From: Leptotrichia wadei
Lineage (GTDB): Bacteria; Fusobacteriota; Fusobacteriia; Fusobacteriales; Leptotrichiaceae
NCBI RefSeq assembly: GCF_007990445.1
Contig: NZ_AP019841.1
Coordinates: forward strand, 868,001-932,000
DNA length: 64,000 nucleotides
Reading direction: 5' to 3'
In this document: piece after piece, positions 8,220 to 17,003 of the stretch
Numbering within the stretch: the stretch's first letter is position 1
How the letters are laid out: every line of letters starts with the position of its first letter
Made by a program: the position numbers and the translations under genes
The notes under the pieces: model-generated
The model's input: the letters and a program-made list of their open reading frames with translations, nothing else
Databases searched by the model: none
What the model was told of the DNA's origin: nothing

Positions 8220-8611
8220 TGAAAGTAAAATTTTTTTATAAGATAGCTAAAAATGGAGAATTATGGGCTCCAGACTGTGATGTTATAGATGATGAAAAAT
8301 ATGATGTTAATTACTCACGTTATTTAGCTGGAGCTGTATGGGAGATGAGATATGTTTCAGATGTAGATTATGAACTGGATGAAATAGAAAGAGTGGAGAG
8401 TGGGGAAATAGAGTGCTTTGAAACAGGAACAGAGATATTTTTCACTTCCGTATATAAAGACAGGGTAGAGTTTGAATCGGACTTTTATGATTGGCCAGAC
8501 TGGAGCTGTACTTTAGAAGAATATAAAAGAGTTCTGTTGGGGAAAAAAGCATTTTTAATGTTGCCAAAAGAATTAGAAAGTTATTTAGAAATAAAAATAA
8601 ATGATTTGTAA
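8219..8611 (+). CDS. Probable immunity protein coupled to toxin tail
   Basis: A 130-residue acidic, aromatic-rich protein (WAPDCDVIDDEKYDVNYSRYLAGAVWEM...FYDWPDWSCTLEEY). The ATG overlaps the stop of the upstream toxin tail and uses the gaaggagg site inside it. An acidic, single-domain product directly after a basic toxin tail fits a cytoplasmic immunity protein. I do not recognise the family. Its first half resembles the 67-residue product at 3202. Confidence 0.55.
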   Translation: MKVKFFYKIAKNGELWAPDCDVIDDEKYDVNYSRYLAGAVWEMRYVSDVDYELDEIERVESGEIECFETGTEIFFTSVYKDRVEFESDFYDWPDWSCTLEEYKRVLLGKKAFLMLPKELESYLEIKINDL

Positions 8612-8615
8612 AAAG

Positions 8616-8720
8616 TGTCCATAATTTTGTGTAAGTTCAAAATATAATAGTTTATCGGGTGTGTAAAAATTTTTGTGTAAACCTCTAAATAATATATGGC
8701 AAAGCAACTATATAATATTT
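8616..8720 (+). mobile_element. IS-end remnants (two nested ends)
   Basis: GTGTCCATAATTTTGTGTAAG at 8616 is followed by GGGTGTGTAAAAATTTTTG at 8655 and then by the leader AACCTCTAAATAATATATGG that also occurs at 7920. These are two terminal repeats of the same element type, with no transposase between them. Confidence 0.45.
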
Positions 8721-9156
8721 GAGAAATTTACCCCATACAAAAAGGAGAAGTGAAATAAATGAAAAAAAATATGTAGGAAGTTATGGAGTATTAAAAGATG
8801 TACCAAATAAATTAAAATATATCTATCTCGAAGATTTGGAAAAATCAAATGAAAATCTCGGAATAACAATATTGAAATGTATAGAAGAAAAAGAAGAATA
8901 TATAGTAGTACAATCATTAGGAGGAAAGGCAAAGTTTCGACTAAAGAGAGAAATTTATGAAATAAAAAATAAGCCAAAATTCAATATCGGAGATAAAGTT
9001 AGATTGTTTAAATATCCAGTGCTTGAGGCAAAAGTAAGTAAAATTTGTTGGCATAATAAAGATAAAAGGATTTATTATCTTCTTAATGTCAAAAATGATA
9101 AGAGAAAAAGTACAAGCAGATATTACGAGGATGAAAATAAGTTTGAAAAAATATAA
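8719..9156 (+). CDS. Immunity-type protein with start-codon frameshift in an A-tract
   Basis: The body (YVGSYGVLKDVPNKLKYIYLEDLEK... to YEDENKFEKI) is a compact SH3/Tudor-like beta protein of about 130 residues. The best start, ATG 8760 behind aaaggagaag, is followed by eight A residues and then runs into TAG; nine A residues would put it in frame as MKKKYVGSYG. In the present frame only a poor TTG at 8719 can start it. The gene is thus off, weakly expressed, or switched by slippage. Function is by context only. Confidence 0.5.
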   Translation: MRNLPHTKRRSEINEKKYVGSYGVLKDVPNKLKYIYLEDLEKSNENLGITILKCIEEKEEYIVVQSLGGKAKFRLKREIYEIKNKPKFNIGDKVRLFKYPVLEAKVSKICWHNKDKRIYYLLNVKNDKRKSTSRYYEDENKFEKI

Positions 9157-9165
9157 GTAAAATAA

Positions 9166-9255
9166 GAGATTGTTCAGAATTTTGTGCAAACTAATAGAAA
9201 ATCTAGTAAATTCAGCACTTCACTATTCTATTTACACAAAAATTTTTATACTCTC
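9166..9255. mobile_element. 90-bp miniature inverted-repeat element
   Basis: The left end GAGATTGTTCAGAATTTTG (9166-) and the right end, complement of GAGAGTATAAAAATTTTTG (to 9255), are imperfect inverted repeats of about 25 bases matching the IS-like ends at 6151, 7899 and 8616. Forty bases of unrelated sequence lie between them. It is a non-autonomous deletion derivative. Confidence 0.6.
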
Positions 9256-9270
9256 AATATGAAAAAATAA

Positions 9271-9318
9271 AAGTTGCTTATAAATAGAGGTTTAAGTAAA
9301 GGTGGGAAATAAAGTGGG
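9271..9318 (+). repeat. Cassette-junction repeat, copy D
   Basis: AAGTTGCTTATAAATAGAGG followed by TTTAAGTAAAGGTGGGAAAT matches copy A across the joint and continues into matching coding sequence for 20 codons. It shows that the unit duplicated was junction plus gene. Confidence 0.7.
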
Positions 9319-10287
9319 CTTAAAAAAAATAAAAGAAAATTTTTTTGAAAATTTAAAAATGAATAAATATGAACTTTTTGTTAAAGTTATAGATTATATA
9401 GGGAATTTTCCTAATATTTTAGATGGATTTTATATTAATGGTTCGGGACAAGGATATGGTGACTATGATTCTGTTTTAATAAATAGCGGTTTTAACGAAA
9501 TAGATAGGGAAACTTCCGTTTATATAGGAATTTTTTATGGAGATTACGAGGAAAGGGTTTATTATACATATGAGGAAATGTTTCATTATTTTTTAACATA
9601 TTATTTAGAAAATATCCATTGCTATAGTAATTTAATAAGTTTTATTGAGCAAGAATTTGTAAATTATACTAAATTTATTGATGAGGCTAAAAATTATAAA
9701 ATAAATTTAGATATTAAAAATATATTTACTAGAGATAATTTAAGAAATTTTTTGTTGAATTATAATTTTGAAGAAAATAGATATAACTTAGGAACTATAA
9801 ACTTTTGAAAAAAGAAATTACCTATTGGGATATAAATATTAAAAAGAAATTTTTTCATATTTACTCGGAAAAAAAATATTAAAAAATTTTTTATCTAAAA
9901 GAGTATTTGAATTTAAAAGAAAAAAAGAAAAAAGATTTTTTTGGAGAATCAGTTGCTTATGATATGGAGTTCGAAATTTCAAAAAATAAAGAAAAAATAA
10001 AAATAAAATACTATAATTGGGATTTAATGATAGCATTAAAAAATAGAGCAGGTATTAGTTTCTTAAATGGATTATTAGAAAAAAATATAAATGATTTCAT
10101 AACAAAGGAAGAAGCAGAAATATTAATTTCAAAAAAATATAAAAATGAAAGAGAAAAGGAAAATATAGAAATAATTTCTAAAAAAGACTTTTTGAAAGAA
10201 CTTGAAATTATTGTGAATGCTTATGAAGATATTTATAATGATAACGAAGTTCAAAAAATGTTTGAAGACTTTAAAGAAAATTTTTAG
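9302..10287 (+). pseudogene. Decayed paralogue of the gene at 5172
   Basis: The first frame (9302-9808) matches the intact copy at its start (LKKIKENFFENLKMNKYELF) and ends at a TGA after GTINF, where the intact copy continues HKKKIGYSDINILKRF. Similar but frame-shifted sequence follows to about 9906. The last frame (9907-10,287) regains the shared C-terminus EIISKKDFLKELEIIVNAY. At least one nonsense change and two frameshifts separate it from a working gene. Confidence 0.75.
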
Positions 10288-10314
10288 GTGAGAGAATGTT
10301 TATAATAAAAAGAA

Positions 10315-10418
10315 ATGAAGGAAGTAGAAAAAACAATGCGTTTATACTAGAAAAGTAGATGTAAATGAATTAATGGAAGAAAGACATGAGAAAGTTATGG
10401 AAGGACTGTCAGAAAAAG
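10315..10418 (+). pseudogene. Fragment of a second copy of the gene at 6255
   Basis: ATGAAGGAAGTAGAAAAAAC and the following 85 bases align with the first 35 codons of the gene at 6255 (VERTIRLYRKVNVNETMEER). An inserted or altered base at TTATACTAG introduces a stop, and similarity ceases near 10,418, where an unrelated gene begins. With the pseudogene at 9302 it proves duplication of a two-gene cassette. Confidence 0.75.
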
Positions 10419-10448
10419 TTTAAAATTCAAATAGAAGGAGAAATTGAA

Positions 10449-11054
10449 ATGTGTAAGAAAAAAATATTACTTTGTATTTTAATAATAATCTATATAGTAT
10501 TCTTTATAAAATTTAAATTTTTTCCTTTTTTTATCGCTATTTTTATAATATATATAATGAATGATGGTTTTTATTTGAAAAATTTAGATTTCAAAATAAT
10601 TAATTTAAAAGAAATATTTCTTTTAAAAAATTTAGAAAAAATAATAATTCTTATATTTTATTTATTTATTGGGATATATTTTCTTTATTATACTTCAGTA
10701 GTGTTATCATACTATAAAGAAGTTTCTATTTTTAGGAATAAAATAAAAAATTCAAAAATTTATTACTCAGAAAATGGCAAGAAAATTGTATATTCTAAAG
10801 ATTTAAAAAATATTTTCCTAAAGGAGTTAAATTTTTCAAATATTTTTAAAAAAACCTATCCTTATGATATTTCTTTTGATGAAAAATATTATTTTTACAA
10901 TGATAAAAATGAAAAAATTGTATTCTATAATAATAATTGTGAAAGCTGGGATACAATTTTTAAGTTTCGTAGTTATCAAGATCATGTAAATATTAAAGTA
11001 AGAGATCATAATATATGTCAAAAAATTATTAAAGAAATAAGTGATAGTAAATGA
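10449..11054 (+). CDS. Hypothetical membrane protein
   Basis: A 201-residue protein starting at ATG 10,449 behind gaaggaga; the longer frame from 10,386 is only leftover paralogue sequence. It has two or three hydrophobic helices near the N-terminus (ILLCILIIIYIVFFIKFKFF, IAIFIIYI and IIILIFYLFIGIYFLYYTS) and a soluble, Lys/Asn-rich C-terminal domain of about 110 residues, probably on one face of the membrane. No family is recognised. A membrane-bound immunity role is possible from position only. Confidence 0.5.
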   Translation: MCKKKILLCILIIIYIVFFIKFKFFPFFIAIFIIYIMNDGFYLKNLDFKIINLKEIFLLKNLEKIIILIFYLFIGIYFLYYTSVVLSYYKEVSIFRNKIKNSKIYYSENGKKIVYSKDLKNIFLKELNFSNIFKKTYPYDISFDEKYYFYNDKNEKIVFYNNNCESWDTIFKFRSYQDHVNIKVRDHNICQKIIKEISDSK

Positions 11055-11270
11055 GAATGTATTCATAGAGTGTATTTTTTCTTCTGATTTAAATTGCTTT
11101 TCAAATTCAAAATATTGTTTTTTTAAAGTCAGTTCTTCTTAAAAATTAATTGTTGGATAGAACTTATTTTTATATATCATATTAAAGATAAGATTAATGA
11201 TTAAATTTTTTAGATTTTAGATTACTTTATACATAAAAACCCAATAAATTTGGAATTTGCACAATAGTTG

Positions 11271-11299
11271 TTGCACAATAACTTATTTTATTATATAAT
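11271..11299 (+). promoter_or_regulatory. gltX promoter
   Basis: TTGCAC (11,271-11,276), a 17-base spacer and TATAAT (11,294-11,299) lie 40 bases before gltX. A directly repeated GCACAATA (11,259 and 11,273) overlaps the -35 element and could be a binding site. The rest of 11,055-11,270 shows no gene and no T-box-like structure. Confidence 0.65.
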
Positions 11300-11339
11300 A
11301 TAAAAAGAATAACAAATAGATAGGAGAAAAAGAGAAAAA

Positions 11340-12860
11340 ATGTCAAATAGTGATAACAAAAGAGTAAGAGTTAGAATAGCACCGTCTCCGACTGGAGATC
11401 CACATGTGGGAACTGCCTACATTGGACTTTTTAATTATGTATTTGCAAAACATAATGGTGGAGACTTTTTATTGAGAATTGAAGATACGGATAGAACTAG
11501 ATTTTCTGAGGATTCGGAACAACAAATTTTTGATGCGATGAAATGGCTTGGACTTAATTATGATGAAGGTCCAGATGTTGGTGGGGATAGAGGCCCTTAT
11601 AGACAGTCTGAAAGATTTGAAATATATAAAGAATATGCTGAAAAATTGGTAGAAAAAGGTGAGGCATATTACTGTTTTTGTACACCTGAAAGATTGCAAA
11701 AATTGAGAGAAAGACAAACTGCGATGAAACAAGCACCTGGATATGATGGTCATTGTAGAAATCTTTCTAAAGAAGAAGTTGAAGCTAAATTGGCTGCAGG
11801 AGAACCTTATACAATTAGATTGAAAATGCCTTATGAAGGGGAAACGATTGTAAATGATGGTTTAAGAGGAGAAATTAGATTTGAGAATAGTAAAATTGAT
11901 GATCAAGTATTGTTAAAATCTGATGGATTCCCTACTTATCATTTGGCAAATATCGTGGATGACCATTTAATGGGAATTACACATGTTATTAGAGCTGAAG
12001 AATGGATTTCATCTACGCCTAAACATATTCAATTATACAAAGCGTTTGGTTGGGATGAGCCAAAATGGTATCACATGCCACTTTTGAGAAATGCGGATAA
12101 AACTAAAATTTCTAAGAGAAAAAATCCAGTTTCATTGAACTATTACCAAGAAGAAGGATATTTGAAGGAAGGACTTTTAAATTTCTTGGCTTTAATGGGA
12201 TGGAGCTTTGGAGAAAATAAAGAAATTTTTACAATTGAAGAAATGATTGAAAACTTTTCGTTTGATAAAATCTCGCTTGGAGGACCTGTATTTGATTTGG
12301 TTAAATTAGGTTGGGTAAATAATCATCATATGAGATTGAAAGATTTAGATGAATTGACTAAATTAGCGATTCCATATTTTGTGAAAGCTGGATATTACGC
12401 TGACGAAAACTTATCTGATGAAGAATTTTCTAAATTAAGAAGAATTGTAGAAATTTCAAGAGAAGGAGCTCATACTTTGAAAGAATTGCCTGAAATTTCA
12501 TCAATTTATTTTGAAGATGAGTTTGAATTGCCAATTGTTGAAGAAGGAATGAACAAAAAAGCAAGAAAATCTGTTGAAAGATTGAGAAATTCATTGGAAA
12601 CAGAAGTTGGTAAAAAATCTATCGAATTATTTGTAGAAAAAATTAATGCTTTAAATGAAGAAATCTCTGAAGAAGAAGCAAAAGAAATTTTACACGGATT
12701 GCAAGATGAACTAGGTGAAGGACCAGCAGCAGTATTAATGCCACTTAGAGCAGTTGTTACTGGAAAAGCTAGAGGAGCTGACTTGTATACTGTAATTGCG
12801 ATTATTGGGAAAGAGAGAACTTTGAAGAGAGTTCAAAATACTTTGAAAAAAATTAAATAG
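11340..12860 (+). CDS. gltX: Glutamyl-tRNA synthetase
   Basis: A 506-residue class I aminoacyl-tRNA synthetase that attaches glutamate to tRNA-Glu in the cytoplasm. The HIGH-type motif appears as PSPTGDPHVGTAY near residue 15 and the KMSKS-type motif as KISKRKNP near residue 260. The RIEDTDRTR segment and the helical anticodon-binding C-terminus are all in place, and the length is normal. ATG 11,340 follows an aggag site. A strong terminator follows the gene, so it is monocistronic. Confidence 0.97.
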   Translation: MSNSDNKRVRVRIAPSPTGDPHVGTAYIGLFNYVFAKHNGGDFLLRIEDTDRTRFSEDSEQQIFDAMKWLGLNYDEGPDVGGDRGPYRQSERFEIYKEYAEKLVEKGEAYYCFCTPERLQKLRERQTAMKQAPGYDGHCRNLSKEEVEAKLAAGEPYTIRLKMPYEGETIVNDGLRGEIRFENSKIDDQVLLKSDGFPTYHLANIVDDHLMGITHVIRAEEWISSTPKHIQLYKAFGWDEPKWYHMPLLRNADKTKISKRKNPVSLNYYQEEGYLKEGLLNFLALMGWSFGENKEIFTIEEMIENFSFDKISLGGPVFDLVKLGWVNNHHMRLKDLDELTKLAIPYFVKAGYYADENLSDEEFSKLRRIVEISREGAHTLKELPEISSIYFEDEFELPIVEEGMNKKARKSVERLRNSLETEVGKKSIELFVEKINALNEEISEEEAKEILHGLQDELGEGPAAVLMPLRAVVTGKARGADLYTVIAIIGKERTLKRVQNTLKKIK

Positions 12861-12905
12861 TTTTTTTAAATTATAGTTAGAAAAATTTAGGTTATTGTGA
12901 AAAGA

Positions 12906-12946
12906 AAAAAGAAATTTGAGGGATTGGACTTGAATTTCTTTTTTTA
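12906..12946 (+). terminator. gltX terminator
   Basis: The arms AAAAAAGAAATT (12,906-12,917) and AATTTCTTTTTT (12,934-12,945) flank a 16-base loop and run into a T-tract, a typical intrinsic terminator usable on both strands. Confidence 0.75.
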
Positions 12947-13099
12947 TGAAATAGTGCAAGAACACTCGCAACTTTAGTTATGATATGAATTACACGAAAA
13001 TTTAGTAAGCATATGGGAAAATTTTAGTAGATAAAATGTAGAATATATGATATAATATCTTTGATTGAAGATTATAATGGAGTATTAAATATTCTAAAG

Positions 13100-13260
13100 A
13101 AAAGTAAAGTTGTGGACTTAAATGTTGTCCTATACCATAGGGGTGAGCTGAACATGCCTAAAAGAATAAGGATAGTTGTCATACTATCAAACTTCTTAGA
13201 AAATTTTTAAATACTTTTAAAGATTTTAAAACCCTGCGACTTTAGTTGTGGGAGGTTCAG
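13100..13260 (+). mobile_element. IS200/IS605-type right end with omega-RNA-like hairpin (relic)
   Basis: The last 62 bases (13,199-13,260) match 45,831-45,892 with few changes, and both end CCCTGCGACTTTAG..GTGGGAGGTTCAG. This GCGAC-TTTAG-type hairpin plus GGGAGGTTCAG is the familiar right end of tnpB-carrying IS605-group elements, where the guide scaffold RNA is encoded. No tnpA or tnpB remains. The left limit is uncertain; structured sequence begins near 13,100. Confidence 0.55.
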
Positions 13261-13261
13261 G

Positions 13262-13732
13262 ATGATGTTATTTTCAGTGACTGTTTTTGCAGGAACTGTC
13301 AATGCAAAAGTTGCGAATAAAATCAATTTTGGGATTTCTCCAAAAGAATTGAAAAATATTATAAAAAGTGAGCCACTATCAAATTCGCATGATAATGGAA
13401 ATTATGCTGTTTATTATTTTGTAAATGTGGAAGATCCATTGGGTGTAAAAAGAGAGTTAAATAGTTTTGCTTTTTCTGATAATCAGTTGTTCTCGGCAGT
13501 TTTTGATTCGGCTACGACGGATGAAGAACATGCAAAAATAATTGAGGATTACAAGAAAAATGCGAGTAAAGTTTTGAAGGAAAAATTGAATGTGAAAGAG
13601 CGAAAAGGAGAATTATTGTTGTATAATTCAAAAAAATTGATAGAAATATATAGAATTATGGATCATACTTTTATTACATCTTCTCTTTATGATTCTGAAA
13701 AATTGGCTGAAATTTTGAGTGATTATGAATAA
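13262..13732 (+). CDS. Secreted hypothetical protein, 5'-truncated by IS605 relic
   Basis: A 156-residue product whose first 20 residues (MMLFSVTVFAGTVNAKV) are the hydrophobic end and cleavage region of a signal peptide lacking the usual basic N-terminus. The IS605 right end stops one base before the ATG, so the original start was probably removed. The mature part looks like a small alpha/beta periplasmic domain of unknown family. The relic supplies GGGAGGTTCAG as a possible ribosome site, so the gene may still be translated but poorly exported. Confidence 0.55.
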   Translation: MMLFSVTVFAGTVNAKVANKINFGISPKELKNIIKSEPLSNSHDNGNYAVYYFVNVEDPLGVKRELNSFAFSDNQLFSAVFDSATTDEEHAKIIEDYKKNASKVLKEKLNVKERKGELLLYNSKKLIEIYRIMDHTFITSSLYDSEKLAEILSDYE

Positions 13733-13835
13733 GTTTTGTTTTTGAGTTTTATAAAAGAAAAAAGCTGTATTTGAATTAATTTTCATTTGCAGTTTTTTTT
13801 TATTTTAGAATTAAAATGGTTTTTCAAATTTTGTA

Positions 13836-13844
13836 TGGTATAAT
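13836..13844 (+). promoter_or_regulatory. Extended -10 promoter of the csm operon
   Basis: TGGTATAAT at 13,836-13,844 is an extended -10 element 58 bases before the csm1 ATG. No good -35 box is seen at the right distance. It is the only promoter-like site before a run of tightly packed genes. Confidence 0.5.
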
Positions 13845-13902
13845 AAATGTAAGATGGTAAAATTTGAAATATAAAAATAGATTAATGGGTGTGGGAGGAA
13901 AT

Positions 13903-16554
13903 ATGGATGAAAAATTAATTAATCTACAAATAGGTGCTTTATTGCACGATATTGGAAAAATTGTTAGAAGAGCTGGTAAAGGTGGAAAAAACAGACATTC
14001 TAAAGCAGGATCGGACTATTTAGAAAATAGAGAATTATTAGATAAAGAAAAATATAGAGAAGTTTATGATATGATAAAATATCATCATAATGAAGAAATA
14101 AATGAAAAATTGAAACAAAATGATAAATTGGATGACAGTTCTTTGGCATATCTTGTTTACGAGGCTGATAATATTGCTTCTGGAGTAGATAGAGTTAAAT
14201 ATGAAGATGAAATAAATGAAAAGGGAGAAAAAGTAAAAATTACTGAAATAGAAGGGTTACCATTAAATTCAATATTTAATAAACTTAATCTTCAAAAGAA
14301 TAAGATAGAAAAAAATTTTGGTTTCTTAAGAAATGACAGGCGTAATTTTAATATTCCCAAAGAAATAAAAGAGAAAAATAAAATAGAGAATACTGAATAT
14401 TTGAATGTGTTAGAGCAGTTAAGAGATGATTTGGAAGAAATGAAGAAAAAGAATATTTTGACACCTGAAAAATTAAATTCAGTATTGGAAGAAAGTTGTA
14501 TATATTTTCCTTCAAGTTCATATGTAGATTATGTCCCTTATTATGATCATGTTAAATTGACAGCTGCAGTAGCTGTTTGCATGTATATTTATGATATGGA
14601 AAAGGAAAATAATAGAGATTATAAAAATAAATATTTTAAAAAGAGCCAAAAGAAGGAAAGAGAAAAAACAAAATTTTTATTTGTATCAGGGGAGTTCACT
14701 GGAATACAAAATTTTATTTATACAATAACATCTAAAATGGCTATGAAATCACTAAGAGGACGATCATTTTACCTGGAACTTTTTATTGAACATATAATAG
14801 ATGAAATCTTGGAAGCATTAAATTTATCAAGAGTAAATTTAATTTATTCGGCAGGAAGCCAATTTTACATGTTATTGCCAAATGTTCCAAAAACGATAGA
14901 AATCTTAGAGAATTACAAAAAAATAGTAAATGATTTTCTTTTGAAGGAATTGGGAACACCGGTTTATTATGAAATATCGCATACTGAAACTTCAGCAGAA
15001 GAATTGGGAAATAAGTTAAGTGAGAATATAAAAAAAGAAAACCAAATTAAAGAAATTTTTAAAAGAAATTCTATTGAAACTTCCAGAAAAAAACTGAATA
15101 GATATTCTGAAAAACAATTGGAAGAAATATTTGATGAAGATAGTGATTTGAATAAAATTTATAATGATACAAAGGAATGTGTGATTTGTAAAAAATCTGA
15201 AAAGGAAGAAATTTTGATAAAAAACTCTCAAAATGAAAGTAATGGAAATATTGAAATATGTGATTCTTGTAAAAATTATATTAAATTAGGAAGAGATATT
15301 TCAAAATCATTTCATCAAAAAAGAACATTTTTTATGGAAAAAAATTGTGAAGAAAAGAGTAGTAAATTAAAATTTCCAAAATATCCGAAAGGATCTGTAG
15401 AAATAGTTTTTAGAAATTTTGAGACAGTTGAGGAAGTAGAAAAAGAAAGTGACAAATTTTATAGATTTTATTCGATAAATGATGATTACTTTGGAAAAGG
15501 AAATTCAAGAAATATTAAAATTGGAAACTATAATATAAAACCAACAAATGAAGAAAAAGAAAATAGTCTTGTTGAATTTACGGAATTAGTTAAAAAGGGT
15601 AAAGGAATTGAAAGACTTGCTGTGCTAAGAGCGGATATTGATAATTTGGGAACTTTATTTCAAACAGGTTTTGAAGATACGGGATTTGTTAATATAGATG
15701 GAGAAAAAGAACCGTATAAATTTGTAAGATTCTCAAAAACAGTAGTTTTGTCAAGATATTTGTCTGATTTCTTTAAAAGAGTGATAAATTTGATATTAGA
15801 AAGAAAAAATTTAACTGATGAAAAGAATGAATTGTTTAAAGAATACTGTAATATAATAACGGAAAGAACAAAAGAAAAAACAGACGGAAGAAATATTGTG
15901 TTAGTATATTCTGGTGGAGATGATGTTTTTGCAATTGGGACTTGGAATGATATTATTGAATTTTCTGTTGACTTAAGAACGGCATTTAAAGAATTTTCAA
16001 GTGATAGAGTTACATTGTCGGCAGGAATAGGATTTTTTGATGAAAATTATCCAATATTTCAAATGGCACAAAAAACAGGAGAATTAGAAAAACTTGCGAA
16101 ATCATATAATGAAAATGAAATTGGCAAAACTGCAAAAGATGCTATTGCATTATTTGGAGTGGAAAAAAATGACAAATTAAATCATGTTTATAAATGGGAT
16201 GATTTTATAGGAAAAGTTTTAAATGAAAAATATAGTTATTTAAAATCTAGGATTAGCTTGAAGGAAAATGAAGAAACAGAAAAAGTATTTGTAGGAAAGT
16301 CAAAATGGTATAGTCTTATGAATCTTATAAGAAGCCAGTTTGAAGAAAAAGAAAATGAAAAACATAGAATTGATATTGCTCGATTTGCTTACATAATTGC
16401 AAGAATAAAATACGATAAACAAAATGAAAGACAGCAAAAAAATTATTTAGATTTGAAAAAACAGCTGTTTGAATGGATAAAAAATGAAGAAGATGCAAAA
16501 CAATTATTGACGGCAATAAATATATTGATTTATGAATATAGAGAAAGTAAATAA
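13903..16554 (+). CDS. csm1: Csm1/Cas10, type III-A large subunit
   Basis: An 883-residue Cas10 that nucleates the type III-A effector complex, makes cyclic oligoadenylates and can cut target-linked DNA. ATG 13,903 follows gtgggagg. The HD nuclease motif LLHDIGK has H15 and D16. A zinc-finger pair CVICKK and CDSCKNY lies mid-protein. The palm/cyclase GGDD sits at residues 671-674 (YSGGDDVFAIG), preceded by the first palm motif LRADIDNLGTLF. Both active sites appear intact. It is first in a csm1-6/cas6 operon. Confidence 0.96.
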   Translation: MDEKLINLQIGALLHDIGKIVRRAGKGGKNRHSKAGSDYLENRELLDKEKYREVYDMIKYHHNEEINEKLKQNDKLDDSSLAYLVYEADNIASGVDRVKYEDEINEKGEKVKITEIEGLPLNSIFNKLNLQKNKIEKNFGFLRNDRRNFNIPKEIKEKNKIENTEYLNVLEQLRDDLEEMKKKNILTPEKLNSVLEESCIYFPSSSYVDYVPYYDHVKLTAAVAVCMYIYDMEKENNRDYKNKYFKKSQKKEREKTKFLFVSGEFTGIQNFIYTITSKMAMKSLRGRSFYLELFIEHIIDEILEALNLSRVNLIYSAGSQFYMLLPNVPKTIEILENYKKIVNDFLLKELGTPVYYEISHTETSAEELGNKLSENIKKENQIKEIFKRNSIETSRKKLNRYSEKQLEEIFDEDSDLNKIYNDTKECVICKKSEKEEILIKNSQNESNGNIEICDSCKNYIKLGRDISKSFHQKRTFFMEKNCEEKSSKLKFPKYPKGSVEIVFRNFETVEEVEKESDKFYRFYSINDDYFGKGNSRNIKIGNYNIKPTNEEKENSLVEFTELVKKGKGIERLAVLRADIDNLGTLFQTGFEDTGFVNIDGEKEPYKFVRFSKTVVLSRYLSDFFKRVINLILERKNLTDEKNELFKEYCNIITERTKEKTDGRNIVLVYSGGDDVFAIGTWNDIIEFSVDLRTAFKEFSSDRVTLSAGIGFFDENYPIFQMAQKTGELEKLAKSYNENEIGKTAKDAIALFGVEKNDKLNHVYKWDDFIGKVLNEKYSYLKSRISLKENEETEKVFVGKSKWYSLMNLIRSQFEEKENEKHRIDIARFAYIIARIKYDKQNERQQKNYLDLKKQLFEWIKNEEDAKQLLTAINILIYEYRESK

Positions 16555-16625
16555 TTTTAGAAATAAGAATTAAAATTAAATATTATAAAATGGAAATTTA
16601 TTACAAATTTAGAAAGGAATTTGTT

Positions 16626-16970
16626 ATGGAAAACAAAACAGTGGAAAAATTAGTAGAAGAAAATAAAAATAATATGGTTACAACAACGCAGTTAAGACAA
16701 CTTTTGTCAAATTCAGTAATAGTAAAAAATAAAATATCTTCAAATGTACTAAAGAAAGAAGACAAATTATCAGATAAATTATTAAACGATGTAAAATATC
16801 TTTTAATAAAGCATACATATCAATGTGGTAGAGAATTTAAAGTAAAAGAATTTGATAAAAAATTTGAAATTTCGGAAAAATTGAAAAAAATAAAAACCAA
16901 AGAAGATTTTGATATATTTTATCGTTATTTAGAAGAAATAGTAGCATACGTGAAATATTATATTGGATAA
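16626..16970 (+). CDS. csm2: Csm2, small subunit of type III-A complex
   Basis: A 114-residue helical protein started at ATG 16,626 behind agaaagga. The mid part LSDKLLNDVKYLLIKHTYQC and the C-terminal IFYRYLEEIVAYVKYY follow the Csm2 pattern. In the complex it forms the inner filament opposite Csm3 and contacts the crRNA-target duplex. It sits between csm1 and csm3, the standard position. Confidence 0.9.
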   Translation: MENKTVEKLVEENKNNMVTTTQLRQLLSNSVIVKNKISSNVLKKEDKLSDKLLNDVKYLLIKHTYQCGREFKVKEFDKKFEISEKLKKIKTKEDFDIFYRYLEEIVAYVKYYIG

Positions 16971-17003
16971 ACTAAAAATAAAAAATAGGAGTGAAAAATA
17001 GTT

